DNA of 64,000 bases. Source: Streptomyces sp. NBC_01260. GTDB lineage: Bacteria > Actinomycetota > Actinomycetes > Streptomycetales > Streptomycetaceae. The stretch covers positions 124,001-188,000 of the forward strand of contig NZ_CP108464.1 in assembly GCF_036226405.1 (NCBI RefSeq), read 5' to 3'. The translations under genes were made by a program, and so were the position numbers. Below the pieces are notes generated by a model. It was not told where the DNA came from and searched no databases. It was given only the letters and a program-made list of their open reading frames with translations. Each line of letters starts with the position of its first letter. The first letter of the stretch is position 1. This document shows positions 50,915 through 58,519 of this stretch, piece after piece.

Positions 50915-51260
50915 CTCCGGGCTCTTCATCGACAGTTCGCGGATCAGCTCCGCGAGCAGCGCGTCCTCCGGGTACCTGCCGACGGCTATGCGCAGGTTGC
51001 CCACCCCCGCGCGCGCCTTGCGTTTCCAGTCCGCGTACAGCTCCTGACAGTGCAGGTCCAGGAACAGCATCCGGCTCATGTTCGGGCGTCGCACCGGGTC
51101 ATCCGGGTCTCGGAAGTCCAGGTGACCGGCCAGCAGGGCATGCCCGAGGGTGTTCCACGCCAGCACGTCCGTACGACGGCCGAGCACTATCGCCGGGACG
51201 CCATCGACGGCGAGAAGGAGCGCCGGCCGTTTCGCCCCACCCGCACCTCACCCGGGCTGG
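50914..51260 (-). pseudogene. XRE/MmyB-type regulator fragment
   Basis: PAIVLGRRTDVLAWNTLGHA, LDFRDPDDPVRRPNMSRMLF and RIAVGRYPEDALLAELIREL match the MmyB-like ligand-binding domain of Streptomyces XRE regulators. The HTH part is lost on the right and the end is cut by IS256 on the left. Confidence 0.75.
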
Positions 51261-51345
51261 TCCGGTGTCCGCGACGGCACGCGGCCCTTGCCCACGGCTC
51301 CCCAGCCGACCCGCGACTTCGGCCCGGCTCGGCATGACCCCCTAA

Positions 51346-53096
51346 GGGCTTGCCGGGAATCAACACGTCGGTTTGATCTTGTTTTTGTCGAGGTCGAGGA
51401 ATCTCGCGATGTCAGTCGGTGTGCGAAAGCGAGCGGTCGAGGCAGGGATGTGAATTCCGTGGGCTTCCAGGAGTGGGCGGACGTCTTTCGCCGCGCGGCT
51501 GATGGTCATGGCGGTGGTGTTGAAGAGCTGGCCCAGGAGGTCCATGGTCGCGAGTTTTCGCAGGTGGAGCACGGTGGCCAGGACCCGGTCGGCTGAGGTG
51601 AGCTTGGGTTTGGCTCCTGTGCCAGGGGCCACCAGGCGTTCGTGGCCTCTGCGGGTGCGGAGCACTTGCTCGCGTTGAATCTCCATCGCTGGAGTCAGCA
51701 CGTCGATGAGTTCGTTGAGCTGCCGGCGGGTCATCCCGGTCAGTTCCGGGTCCTGTAACGAACGCTGCGTGAGGCGGGCCGGTCCGTCCGCCAGGGCCTC
51801 GTCCTGTGTGCTGGTGGTGGTCGTCGTGTCCTTCGGGCGCTGGGGGTGGAGGGTGTAGTTCCAGTCGCCGTGGAAGCGGTGGCGGGTGATGGGCAGGGCG
51901 GCGATCTCGTCGTCGCTGACGCGGATGCCGGTGGGGTACTCACCGCTGTCGAGTTCGGCCTGGACGGTGAGGCCGGTGCGGCTGGTGGTCGCAGCGATGG
52001 TCTGGAGCATGACTTCATGGCTGGTCAGGGGCCTGCCTCTCCAGTTCATGGTGATGTGGGAGAACAGTCGGTGCTCGATCTTGTTCCACTTCGAGGTGCC
52101 GGGCGGCAGGTGACACACCGTGATCTCAAGGCCGGTCTCGGCGGCGAGATCGGCGAGCTGGGTCTTCCAGCCCCGGGTGCGGTAGCCGTTGGAGCCGCCA
52201 CCGTCAGCGGTGATCAGCAGCCGGCGGGCGCCGGGATAGTCGTGCCGGCCGACCGCCTGCCACCAGCGCCGGATCGAGGCGACGGCGAACGCCGCCGTGT
52301 CGTGGTCGGTGCCGATGCTGACCCAGCCGGTGTTCGCCGCCACGTCGTAGATTCCGTACGGAATGGCCTTCTCGGCCTGTCCGGGGAAGTCGTGCGTCTT
52401 GACCCTCACGGGACGGCCTGCCGGCTGCCACTCGTGCCCGGCGTTCCTGTAGTCGCCGATCAGCTCCTTCTTCTTGCTGTCCACGCTGATCACCGGGTCA
52501 CCGGCGTCCCGGTGGCCTCGTGCCTGCTCGTTGAGGTAGCGGAACTGGGCATCCCTGTCGGGGTGCTGGGCACCTTCGATGGTCTTGGCGTTGGCCTGCA
52601 GGCTGAAGCCTTCCTCCCGCAGCAGGCCGGCGACGGTATCGGCGGAGACCCGGTGCCCCTGGCGGGTGAGCTCCGCCGCCAGCTTCCGGGTCGACTTCGT
52701 CGTCCAGCGCAGCGGCGACATCGGGTCGCCCCGCTCGTCGGGCTCGACCAGCGCCAGCAGTGCCGGCCGCAGCCCAGAGTCCAGCTCGGCCGCCTTCTTC
52801 CGCCCTCCGCCGGGATGGCGCACCCGCCCCAACGGGGCCTGACCGGAGTCCAGTTCAGCCGCCCCACGCGAGACCGTGGCCTCCCGGACCCCGGCCGCAG
52901 CGGCGACGATCCTGATCCCACCATGCCCCAGCGACAGTGCTTCCGCCCCTATGGCCAGCCGACGCTGACGCTCGTCCAGATGCGGCAACAGCACCTGGAA
53001 CTTCGCCGCCAGAACGGACTCGATCCCCTCCGGTCTCCCCATACCAGACCAACGAGCCCCACAGCTGGAAGCCACGACTTGTTTCCCGGCAAGCCC
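51346..53096 (-). mobile_element. ISAzo13-family element, copy A
   Basis: 1751 bp, ends GGGCTTGCCGGGAA / TTCCCGGCAAGCCC, flanked by TAA (51343-51345 and 53097-53099, the latter shared with copy B). Same length and, as far as read, same sequence as copies B and C. Confidence 0.92.
51360..53042 (-). CDS. ISAzo13-family transposase, copy A
   Basis: A 560-residue DDE transposase (from ATG 53042; the frame is open to 53120). N-terminal helix-turn-helix region RRLAIGAEALSLGHGGIRIV and GVREATVSRGAAEL; catalytic core with DPVISVDSKKKELIGDYRNA (first Asp), RRLLITADGGGSNGYRTRGW (second Asp) and PPGTSKWNKIEHRLFSHITM (Glu). After about residue 400 there is a helical extension with HTH-like DRVLATVLHLRKLATMDLLG. 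Intact, so probably active. Confidence 0.9.
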   Translation of the reverse strand: MGRPEGIESVLAAKFQVLLPHLDERQRRLAIGAEALSLGHGGIRIVAAAAGVREATVSRGAAELDSGQAPLGRVRHPGGGRKKAAELDSGLRPALLALVEPDERGDPMSPLRWTTKSTRKLAAELTRQGHRVSADTVAGLLREEGFSLQANAKTIEGAQHPDRDAQFRYLNEQARGHRDAGDPVISVDSKKKELIGDYRNAGHEWQPAGRPVRVKTHDFPGQAEKAIPYGIYDVAANTGWVSIGTDHDTAAFAVASIRRWWQAVGRHDYPGARRLLITADGGGSNGYRTRGWKTQLADLAAETGLEITVCHLPPGTSKWNKIEHRLFSHITMNWRGRPLTSHEVMLQTIAATTSRTGLTVQAELDSGEYPTGIRVSDDEIAALPITRHRFHGDWNYTLHPQRPKDTTTTTSTQDEALADGPARLTQRSLQDPELTGMTRRQLNELIDVLTPAMEIQREQVLRTRRGHERLVAPGTGAKPKLTSADRVLATVLHLRKLATMDLLGQLFNTTAMTISRAAKDVRPLLEAHGIHIPASTARFRTPTDIARFLDLDKNKIKPTC

Positions 53097-53099
53097 TAA

Positions 53100-54850
53100 G
53101 GGCTTGCCGGGAATCAACACGTCGGTTTGATCTTGTTTTTGTCGAGGTCGAGGAATCTCGCGATGTCAGTCGGTGTGCGAAAGCGAGCGGTCGAGGCAGG
53201 GATGTGAATTCCGTGGGCTTCCAGGAGTGGGCGGACGTCTTTCGCCGCGCGGCTGATGGTCATGGCGGTGGTGTTGAAGAGCTGGCCCAGGAGGTCCATG
53301 GTCGCGAGTTTTCGCAGGTGGAGCACGGTGGCCAGGACCCGGTCGGCTGAGGTGAGCTTGGGTTTGGCTCCTGTGCCAGGGGCCACCAGGCGTTCGTGGC
53401 CTCTGCGGGTGCGGAGCACTTGCTCGCGTTGAATCTCCATCGCTGGAGTCAGCACGTCGATGAGTTCGTTGAGCTGCCGGCGGGTCATCCCGGTCAGTTC
53501 CGGGTCCTGTAACGAACGCTGCGTGAGGCGGGCCGGTCCGTCCGCCAGGGCCTCGTCCTGTGTGCTGGTGGTGGTCGTCGTGTCCTTCGGGCGCTGGGGG
53601 TGGAGGGTGTAGTTCCAGTCGCCGTGGAAGCGGTGGCGGGTGATGGGCAGGGCGGCGATCTCGTCGTCGCTGACGCGGATGCCGGTGGGGTACTCACCGC
53701 TGTCGAGTTCGGCCTGGACGGTGAGGCCGGTGCGGCTGGTGGTCGCAGCGATGGTCTGGAGCATGACTTCATGGCTGGTCAGGGGCCTGCCTCTCCAGTT
53801 CATGGTGATGTGGGAGAACAGTCGGTGCTCGATCTTGTTCCACTTCGAGGTGCCGGGCGGCAGGTGACACACCGTGATCTCAAGGCCGGTCTCGGCGGCG
53901 AGATCGGCGAGCTGGGTCTTCCAGCCCCGGGTGCGGTAGCCGTTGGAGCCGCCACCGTCAGCGGTGATCAGCAGCCGGCGGGCGCCGGGATAGTCGTGCC
54001 GGCCGACCGCCTGCCACCAGCGCCGGATCGAGGCGACGGCGAACGCCGCCGTGTCGTGGTCGGTGCCGATGCTGACCCAGCCGGTGTTCGCCGCCACGTC
54101 GTAGATTCCGTACGGAATGGCCTTCTCGGCCTGTCCGGGGAAGTCGTGCGTCTTGACCCTCACGGGACGGCCTGCCGGCTGCCACTCGTGCCCGGCGTTC
54201 CTGTAGTCGCCGATCAGCTCCTTCTTCTTGCTGTCCACGCTGATCACCGGGTCACCGGCGTCCCGGTGGCCTCGTGCCTGCTCGTTGAGGTAGCGGAACT
54301 GGGCATCCCTGTCGGGGTGCTGGGCACCTTCGATGGTCTTGGCGTTGGCCTGCAGGCTGAAGCCTTCCTCCCGCAGCAGGCCGGCGACGGTATCGGCGGA
54401 GACCCGGTGCCCCTGGCGGGTGAGCTCCGCCGCCAGCTTCCGGGTCGACTTCGTCGTCCAGCGCAGCGGCGACATCGGGTCGCCCCGCTCGTCGGGCTCG
54501 ACCAGCGCCAGCAGTGCCGGCCGCAGCCCAGAGTCCAGCTCGGCCGCCTTCTTCCGCCCTCCGCCGGGATGGCGCACCCGCCCCAACGGGGCCTGACCGG
54601 AGTCCAGTTCAGCCGCCCCACGCGAGACCGTGGCCTCCCGGACCCCGGCCGCAGCGGCGACGATCCTGATCCCACCATGCCCCAGCGACAGTGCTTCCGC
54701 CCCTATGGCCAGCCGACGCTGACGCTCGTCCAGATGCGGCAACAGCACCTGGAACTTCGCCGCCAGAACGGACTCGATCCCCTCCGGTCTCCCCATACCA
54801 GACCAACGAGCCCCACAGCTGGAAGCCACGACTTGTTTCCCGGCAAGCCC
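53100..54850 (-). mobile_element. ISAzo13-family element, copy B
   Basis: 1751 bp in direct tandem with copy A, separated only by TAA (53097-53099); right flank TAA 54851-54853, shared with the IS5-type element. Confidence 0.92.
53114..54796 (-). CDS. ISAzo13-family transposase, copy B
   Basis: Identical in translation to copy A, with all three catalytic acidic residues. Because A and B are head to tail, a tandem-IS junction is formed, a structure known in other families to raise transposition; whether it does so here is inference. Confidence 0.9.
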   Translation of the reverse strand: MGRPEGIESVLAAKFQVLLPHLDERQRRLAIGAEALSLGHGGIRIVAAAAGVREATVSRGAAELDSGQAPLGRVRHPGGGRKKAAELDSGLRPALLALVEPDERGDPMSPLRWTTKSTRKLAAELTRQGHRVSADTVAGLLREEGFSLQANAKTIEGAQHPDRDAQFRYLNEQARGHRDAGDPVISVDSKKKELIGDYRNAGHEWQPAGRPVRVKTHDFPGQAEKAIPYGIYDVAANTGWVSIGTDHDTAAFAVASIRRWWQAVGRHDYPGARRLLITADGGGSNGYRTRGWKTQLADLAAETGLEITVCHLPPGTSKWNKIEHRLFSHITMNWRGRPLTSHEVMLQTIAATTSRTGLTVQAELDSGEYPTGIRVSDDEIAALPITRHRFHGDWNYTLHPQRPKDTTTTTSTQDEALADGPARLTQRSLQDPELTGMTRRQLNELIDVLTPAMEIQREQVLRTRRGHERLVAPGTGAKPKLTSADRVLATVLHLRKLATMDLLGQLFNTTAMTISRAAKDVRPLLEAHGIHIPASTARFRTPTDIARFLDLDKNKIKPTC

Positions 54851-54902
54851 TAAGAACTCCTAACGAAATGATCTTCGAGGTGATTGGATCGCTCCGGGAC
54901 TG

Positions 54903-55750
54903 ATGATCCGGGGGTGCGGGGTGGCTCGGCCAAAGCCGTGGGAAGTTGATGACGAGTTGTGGGCGGTGTTGGAGCCGCTGTTGCCCAAGGTTGAGCGCCG
55001 GACCCGGTACCCCGGGCGCAAGCGGCATCCGGACCGGCTCGTGTTCCAGGGCATCCTGTTCGTCCTGCACACCGGGATCGCATGGGAACACCTGCCGCAG
55101 GAACTCGGCTTCGGCTCCGGAATGACCTGCTGGCGCCGGCTGGCCGAGTGGACCGAGGCTGAGGTGTGGTCGCGACTGCACGAGGCCCTCCTCGCCAGGC
55201 TCCGCAGCGCGAACGCCCTGGACTTCTCCCGGGCGGCCGTCGACGGCTCCCATATCCGCGCGTTAAAGGGGGCTCCAAGACGGGACGAAGCCCTGTTGAC
55301 CGGGGCAGGACGGGCAGCAAGCACCACCTGATCACCGACGCCACCGGCATCCCGCTCGCCGCCACCCTGACCGGCGGCAACCGCAACGATGTCACCCAGC
55401 TGATCCCACTCCTCCAGGCCGTACCGTCCGTGCGGGGCAAGCGTGGCCGGCCCCGGCGCCGCCCGGACGTGGTGCTGGGTGACCGCGGCTACGACCACGA
55501 CAAGTACCGCCGCATGGTCTGGGACCTCGGCGTGAAGCCGGTGATCGCCCGGCGCGGCACCGAGCACGGCTCAGGACTGGGCACCCAACGCTGGGTAGTG
55601 GAGCGCGCATTCGCCCACCTGCACTGGTTCCGCCGGCTGCGGATCCGCTGGGAGATCCGCGACGACATCCACGAAGCCTTCCTCACCCTCGGATGCGCAC
55701 TCATCTGCTGGCGGCGACTGCGCGCTCTGGTGACCGATGCCGTGGGCTAG
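54903..55750 (+). CDS. IS5-family transposase (two frames)
   Basis: The first frame (54903-55331) has DUF4096 features (VDDELWAVLEPLLPKVERRT, GIAWEHLPQELGFGSGMTCW) and the first Asp in FSRAAVDGSHIRALKG. At the TTAAAGGGGGC run near 55266 the second, -1 frame takes over: TGSKHHLITDATGIPLAATL, VVLGDRGYDHDKYRRMVWDL (second Asp) and GTQRWVVERAFAHLHWFRRL (Glu). The slippery-looking run fits programmed frameshifting, although a one-base deletion is possible. Its TAG overlaps the end of the convergent DUF2750 gene (CTAG). Confidence 0.85.
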
Positions 55751-56091
55751 CTATCTGCCGCTAGCCGGTTAAGGACTTCCCCGGGGGTGAAGCTCCAGCC
55801 GACCAGACGCGGCCCGCTCCAGTTGATGCCGATCACGAGTCCGTCCCTGGCGGCATCGGGCAGTACAAGATCGCACCAGGTGCCCAAGGGCATGGAATCG
55901 ACGCGGAGCCCGTGCCCCCAGATCTTCGCCGCCCTCTGAGCCCGGGGCGAGGTCGACCAGAAGGGAAAACTTCGCGTGCCGTCCGCGGAGAGGTGAGTCG
56001 GACTTCCGTCGTCATGCCGGACAAGCCAGACCACTCTGTTTTCACGGACGTTTCGGAAGAATGCCGCCGCTTGCGAACCGCTCTGACTCAT
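55747..56091 (-). CDS. DUF2750 domain-containing protein (IS passenger)
   Basis: A 114-residue protein from ATG 56091. The DUF2750 pattern is visible: FFRNVRENRVVWLVRHDDGS, FPFWSTSPRAQRAAKIWGHG, VDSMPLGTWCDLVLP and GLVIGINWSGPRLVGW. The family is small, cytoplasmic and of unknown function. It lies inside the inverted repeats of the IS5-type element, ends tail-to-tail with the transposase, and so moves with it. Codon use is GC-rich like the surroundings. Confidence 0.75.
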   Translation of the reverse strand: MSQSGSQAAAFFRNVRENRVVWLVRHDDGSPTHLSADGTRSFPFWSTSPRAQRAAKIWGHGLRVDSMPLGTWCDLVLPDAARDGLVIGINWSGPRLVGWSFTPGEVLNRLAADS

Positions 56092-56140
56092 GGCCACCGA
56101 GCCTAGCGTTCCCCAAGACCCATTTCGTTAGGAGTTCTAA

Positions 56141-57891
56141 GGGCTTGCCGGGAAACAAGTCGTGGCTTCCAGCTGTGGGGCTCGTTGGTCTGGTATGGGG
56201 AGACCGGAGGGGATCGAGTCCGTTCTGGCGGCGAAGTTCCAGGTGCTGTTGCCGCATCTGGACGAGCGTCAGCGTCGGCTGGCCATAGGGGCGGAAGCAC
56301 TGTCGCTGGGGCATGGTGGGATCAGGATCGTCGCCGCTGCGGCCGGGGTCCGGGAGGCCACGGTCTCGCGTGGGGCGGCTGAACTGGACTCCGGTCAGGC
56401 CCCGTTGGGGCGGGTGCGCCATCCCGGCGGAGGGCGGAAGAAGGCGGCCGAGCTGGACTCTGGGCTGCGGCCGGCACTGCTGGCGCTGGTCGAGCCCGAC
56501 GAGCGGGGCGACCCGATGTCGCCGCTGCGCTGGACGACGAAGTCGACCCGGAAGCTGGCGGCGGAGCTCACCCGCCAGGGGCACCGGGTCTCCGCCGATA
56601 CCGTCGCCGGCCTGCTGCGGGAGGAAGGCTTCAGCCTGCAGGCCAACGCCAAGACCATCGAAGGTGCCCAGCACCCCGACAGGGATGCCCAGTTCCGCTA
56701 CCTCAACGAGCAGGCACGAGGCCACCGGGACGCCGGTGACCCGGTGATCAGCGTGGACAGCAAGAAGAAGGAGCTGATCGGCGACTACAGGAACGCCGGG
56801 CACGAGTGGCAGCCGGCAGGCCGTCCCGTGAGGGTCAAGACGCACGACTTCCCCGGACAGGCCGAGAAGGCCATTCCGTACGGAATCTACGACGTGGCGG
56901 CGAACACCGGCTGGGTCAGCATCGGCACCGACCACGACACGGCGGCGTTCGCCGTCGCCTCGATCCGGCGCTGGTGGCAGGCGGTCGGCCGGCACGACTA
57001 TCCCGGCGCCCGCCGGCTGCTGATCACCGCTGACGGTGGCGGCTCCAACGGCTACCGCACCCGGGGCTGGAAGACCCAGCTCGCCGATCTCGCCGCCGAG
57101 ACCGGCCTTGAGATCACGGTGTGTCACCTGCCGCCCGGCACCTCGAAGTGGAACAAGATCGAGCACCGACTGTTCTCCCACATCACCATGAACTGGAGAG
57201 GCAGGCCCCTGACCAGCCATGAAGTCATGCTCCAGACCATCGCTGCGACCACCAGCCGCACCGGCCTCACCGTCCAGGCCGAACTCGACAGCGGTGAGTA
57301 CCCCACCGGCATCCGCGTCAGCGACGACGAGATCGCCGCCCTGCCCATCACCCGCCACCGCTTCCACGGCGACTGGAACTACACCCTCCACCCCCAGCGC
57401 CCGAAGGACACGACGACCACCACCAGCACACAGGACGAGGCCCTGGCGGACGGACCGGCCCGCCTCACGCAGCGTTCGTTACAGGACCCGGAACTGACCG
57501 GGATGACCCGCCGGCAGCTCAACGAACTCATCGACGTGCTGACTCCAGCGATGGAGATTCAACGCGAGCAAGTGCTCCGCACCCGCAGAGGCCACGAACG
57601 CCTGGTGGCCCCTGGCACAGGAGCCAAACCCAAGCTCACCTCAGCCGACCGGGTCCTGGCCACCGTGCTCCACCTGCGAAAACTCGCGACCATGGACCTC
57701 CTGGGCCAGCTCTTCAACACCACCGCCATGACCATCAGCCGCGCGGCGAAAGACGTCCGCCCACTCCTGGAAGCCCACGGAATTCACATCCCTGCCTCGA
57801 CCGCTCGCTTTCGCACACCGACTGACATCGCGAGATTCCTCGACCTCGACAAAAACAAGATCAAACCGACGTGTTGATTCCCGGCAAGCCC
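56141..57891 (+). mobile_element. ISAzo13-family element, copy C (inverted)
   Basis: 1751 bp, inverted relative to A and B, flanked by TAA at 56138-56140 (shared with the IS5-type element) and 57892-57894. Confidence 0.92.
56195..57877 (+). CDS. ISAzo13-family transposase, copy C
   Basis: Same 560-residue product as copies A and B (ATG 56195), with the SVDSKKKEL, ITADGGGSNG and SKWNKIEHR motifs intact. Confidence 0.9.
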   Translation: MGRPEGIESVLAAKFQVLLPHLDERQRRLAIGAEALSLGHGGIRIVAAAAGVREATVSRGAAELDSGQAPLGRVRHPGGGRKKAAELDSGLRPALLALVEPDERGDPMSPLRWTTKSTRKLAAELTRQGHRVSADTVAGLLREEGFSLQANAKTIEGAQHPDRDAQFRYLNEQARGHRDAGDPVISVDSKKKELIGDYRNAGHEWQPAGRPVRVKTHDFPGQAEKAIPYGIYDVAANTGWVSIGTDHDTAAFAVASIRRWWQAVGRHDYPGARRLLITADGGGSNGYRTRGWKTQLADLAAETGLEITVCHLPPGTSKWNKIEHRLFSHITMNWRGRPLTSHEVMLQTIAATTSRTGLTVQAELDSGEYPTGIRVSDDEIAALPITRHRFHGDWNYTLHPQRPKDTTTTTSTQDEALADGPARLTQRSLQDPELTGMTRRQLNELIDVLTPAMEIQREQVLRTRRGHERLVAPGTGAKPKLTSADRVLATVLHLRKLATMDLLGQLFNTTAMTISRAAKDVRPLLEAHGIHIPASTARFRTPTDIARFLDLDKNKIKPTC

Positions 57892-57896
57892 TAAGC

Positions 57897-58026
57897 GCCG
57901 AATAATTCAGCGCTCGCACACGCCGACCTTCAGGACCGTCGCCGGCCCGGGACCGCCGATCCGCAGGAGGCGGCCGGGATCGCCGCGCTCTACGCGGCCC
58001 GGCCGAAGGAGCTCGACAAGGCGTAG
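57897..58026 (+). pseudogene. 3' scrap of an unidentified gene
   Basis: The frame DPQEAAGIAALYAARPKELD ending KA at TAG 58026 looks like a protein C-terminus, open from the IS boundary. Not identified. Confidence 0.25.
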
Positions 58027-58322
58027 GCCGATGCCCGGTAGGCAACGGGCAGGGGCCAGACGCTCGGGTGCGGCCGGCCGATCCGGGCCGGCTGCACCAG
58101 CAGCACCGCAGAGCGGTGCTCGGAGGCGAGCTGGGTGCTGTGCCAGAGCACAACGTCCCGCACGATGCCTGCGGCCTGCTCGTCCTCCCCGCCCTCCAGG
58201 TGTGAGAAGTCGAGGTCGGAACCCGCAAAGCCCGCCGCGGTGGCGGTGCCTCCGAGGGCGGCGAGCCAGATGAGGAGAGCGGCGAGACGGTGCCTGATGC
58301 ACCAGCGGGCGATTGCGGCCAA
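57990..58322 (-). pseudogene. N-terminal remnant of an MMPL-type transporter
   Basis: MAAIARWCIRHRLAALLIWL then AALGGTATAAGFAGSD matches the first transmembrane helix of MMPL/RND-type lipid transporters. After that the sequence is internally deleted (LDFSHLEGGEDEQAAGIVRD, VVLWHS) and loses similarity. Confidence 0.5.
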
Positions 58323-58519
58323 CGGGACGGAGGCCCTGCGGTTTCATGGACGTCCACCGGCGGACAGCGTGGTCGGCCGGTGGACGTCACATGACCTGAG
58401 ACCGCCACTTTGACAGCAAAACATCCTTTGTCTGTTTCGTGTCCACGGTCACAGAATCTGGTCCGCTCCTTGCACAGGGTGCGCCGGGCGACCTCCCCGC
58501 GCAGGGGCGCCGGGCCCGT

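Larger units (their letters stand above)
54854..56137 (+). mobile_element. IS5-type element carrying a passenger gene
   Basis: 1284 bp bounded by perfect 17-bp inverted repeats GAACTCCTAACGAAATG / CATTTCGTTAGGAGTTC, with TAA on both sides. It encloses a transposase (+) and a convergent DUF2750 gene (-), with almost no spare DNA. Confidence 0.85.

Noticed and set aside
51346..54850. Tandem ISAzo13 copies A and B as an assembly duplication
   Set aside because: The TAA between them and the inverted third copy are consistent with real insertions; artefact remains possible, but nothing in the sequence demands it.
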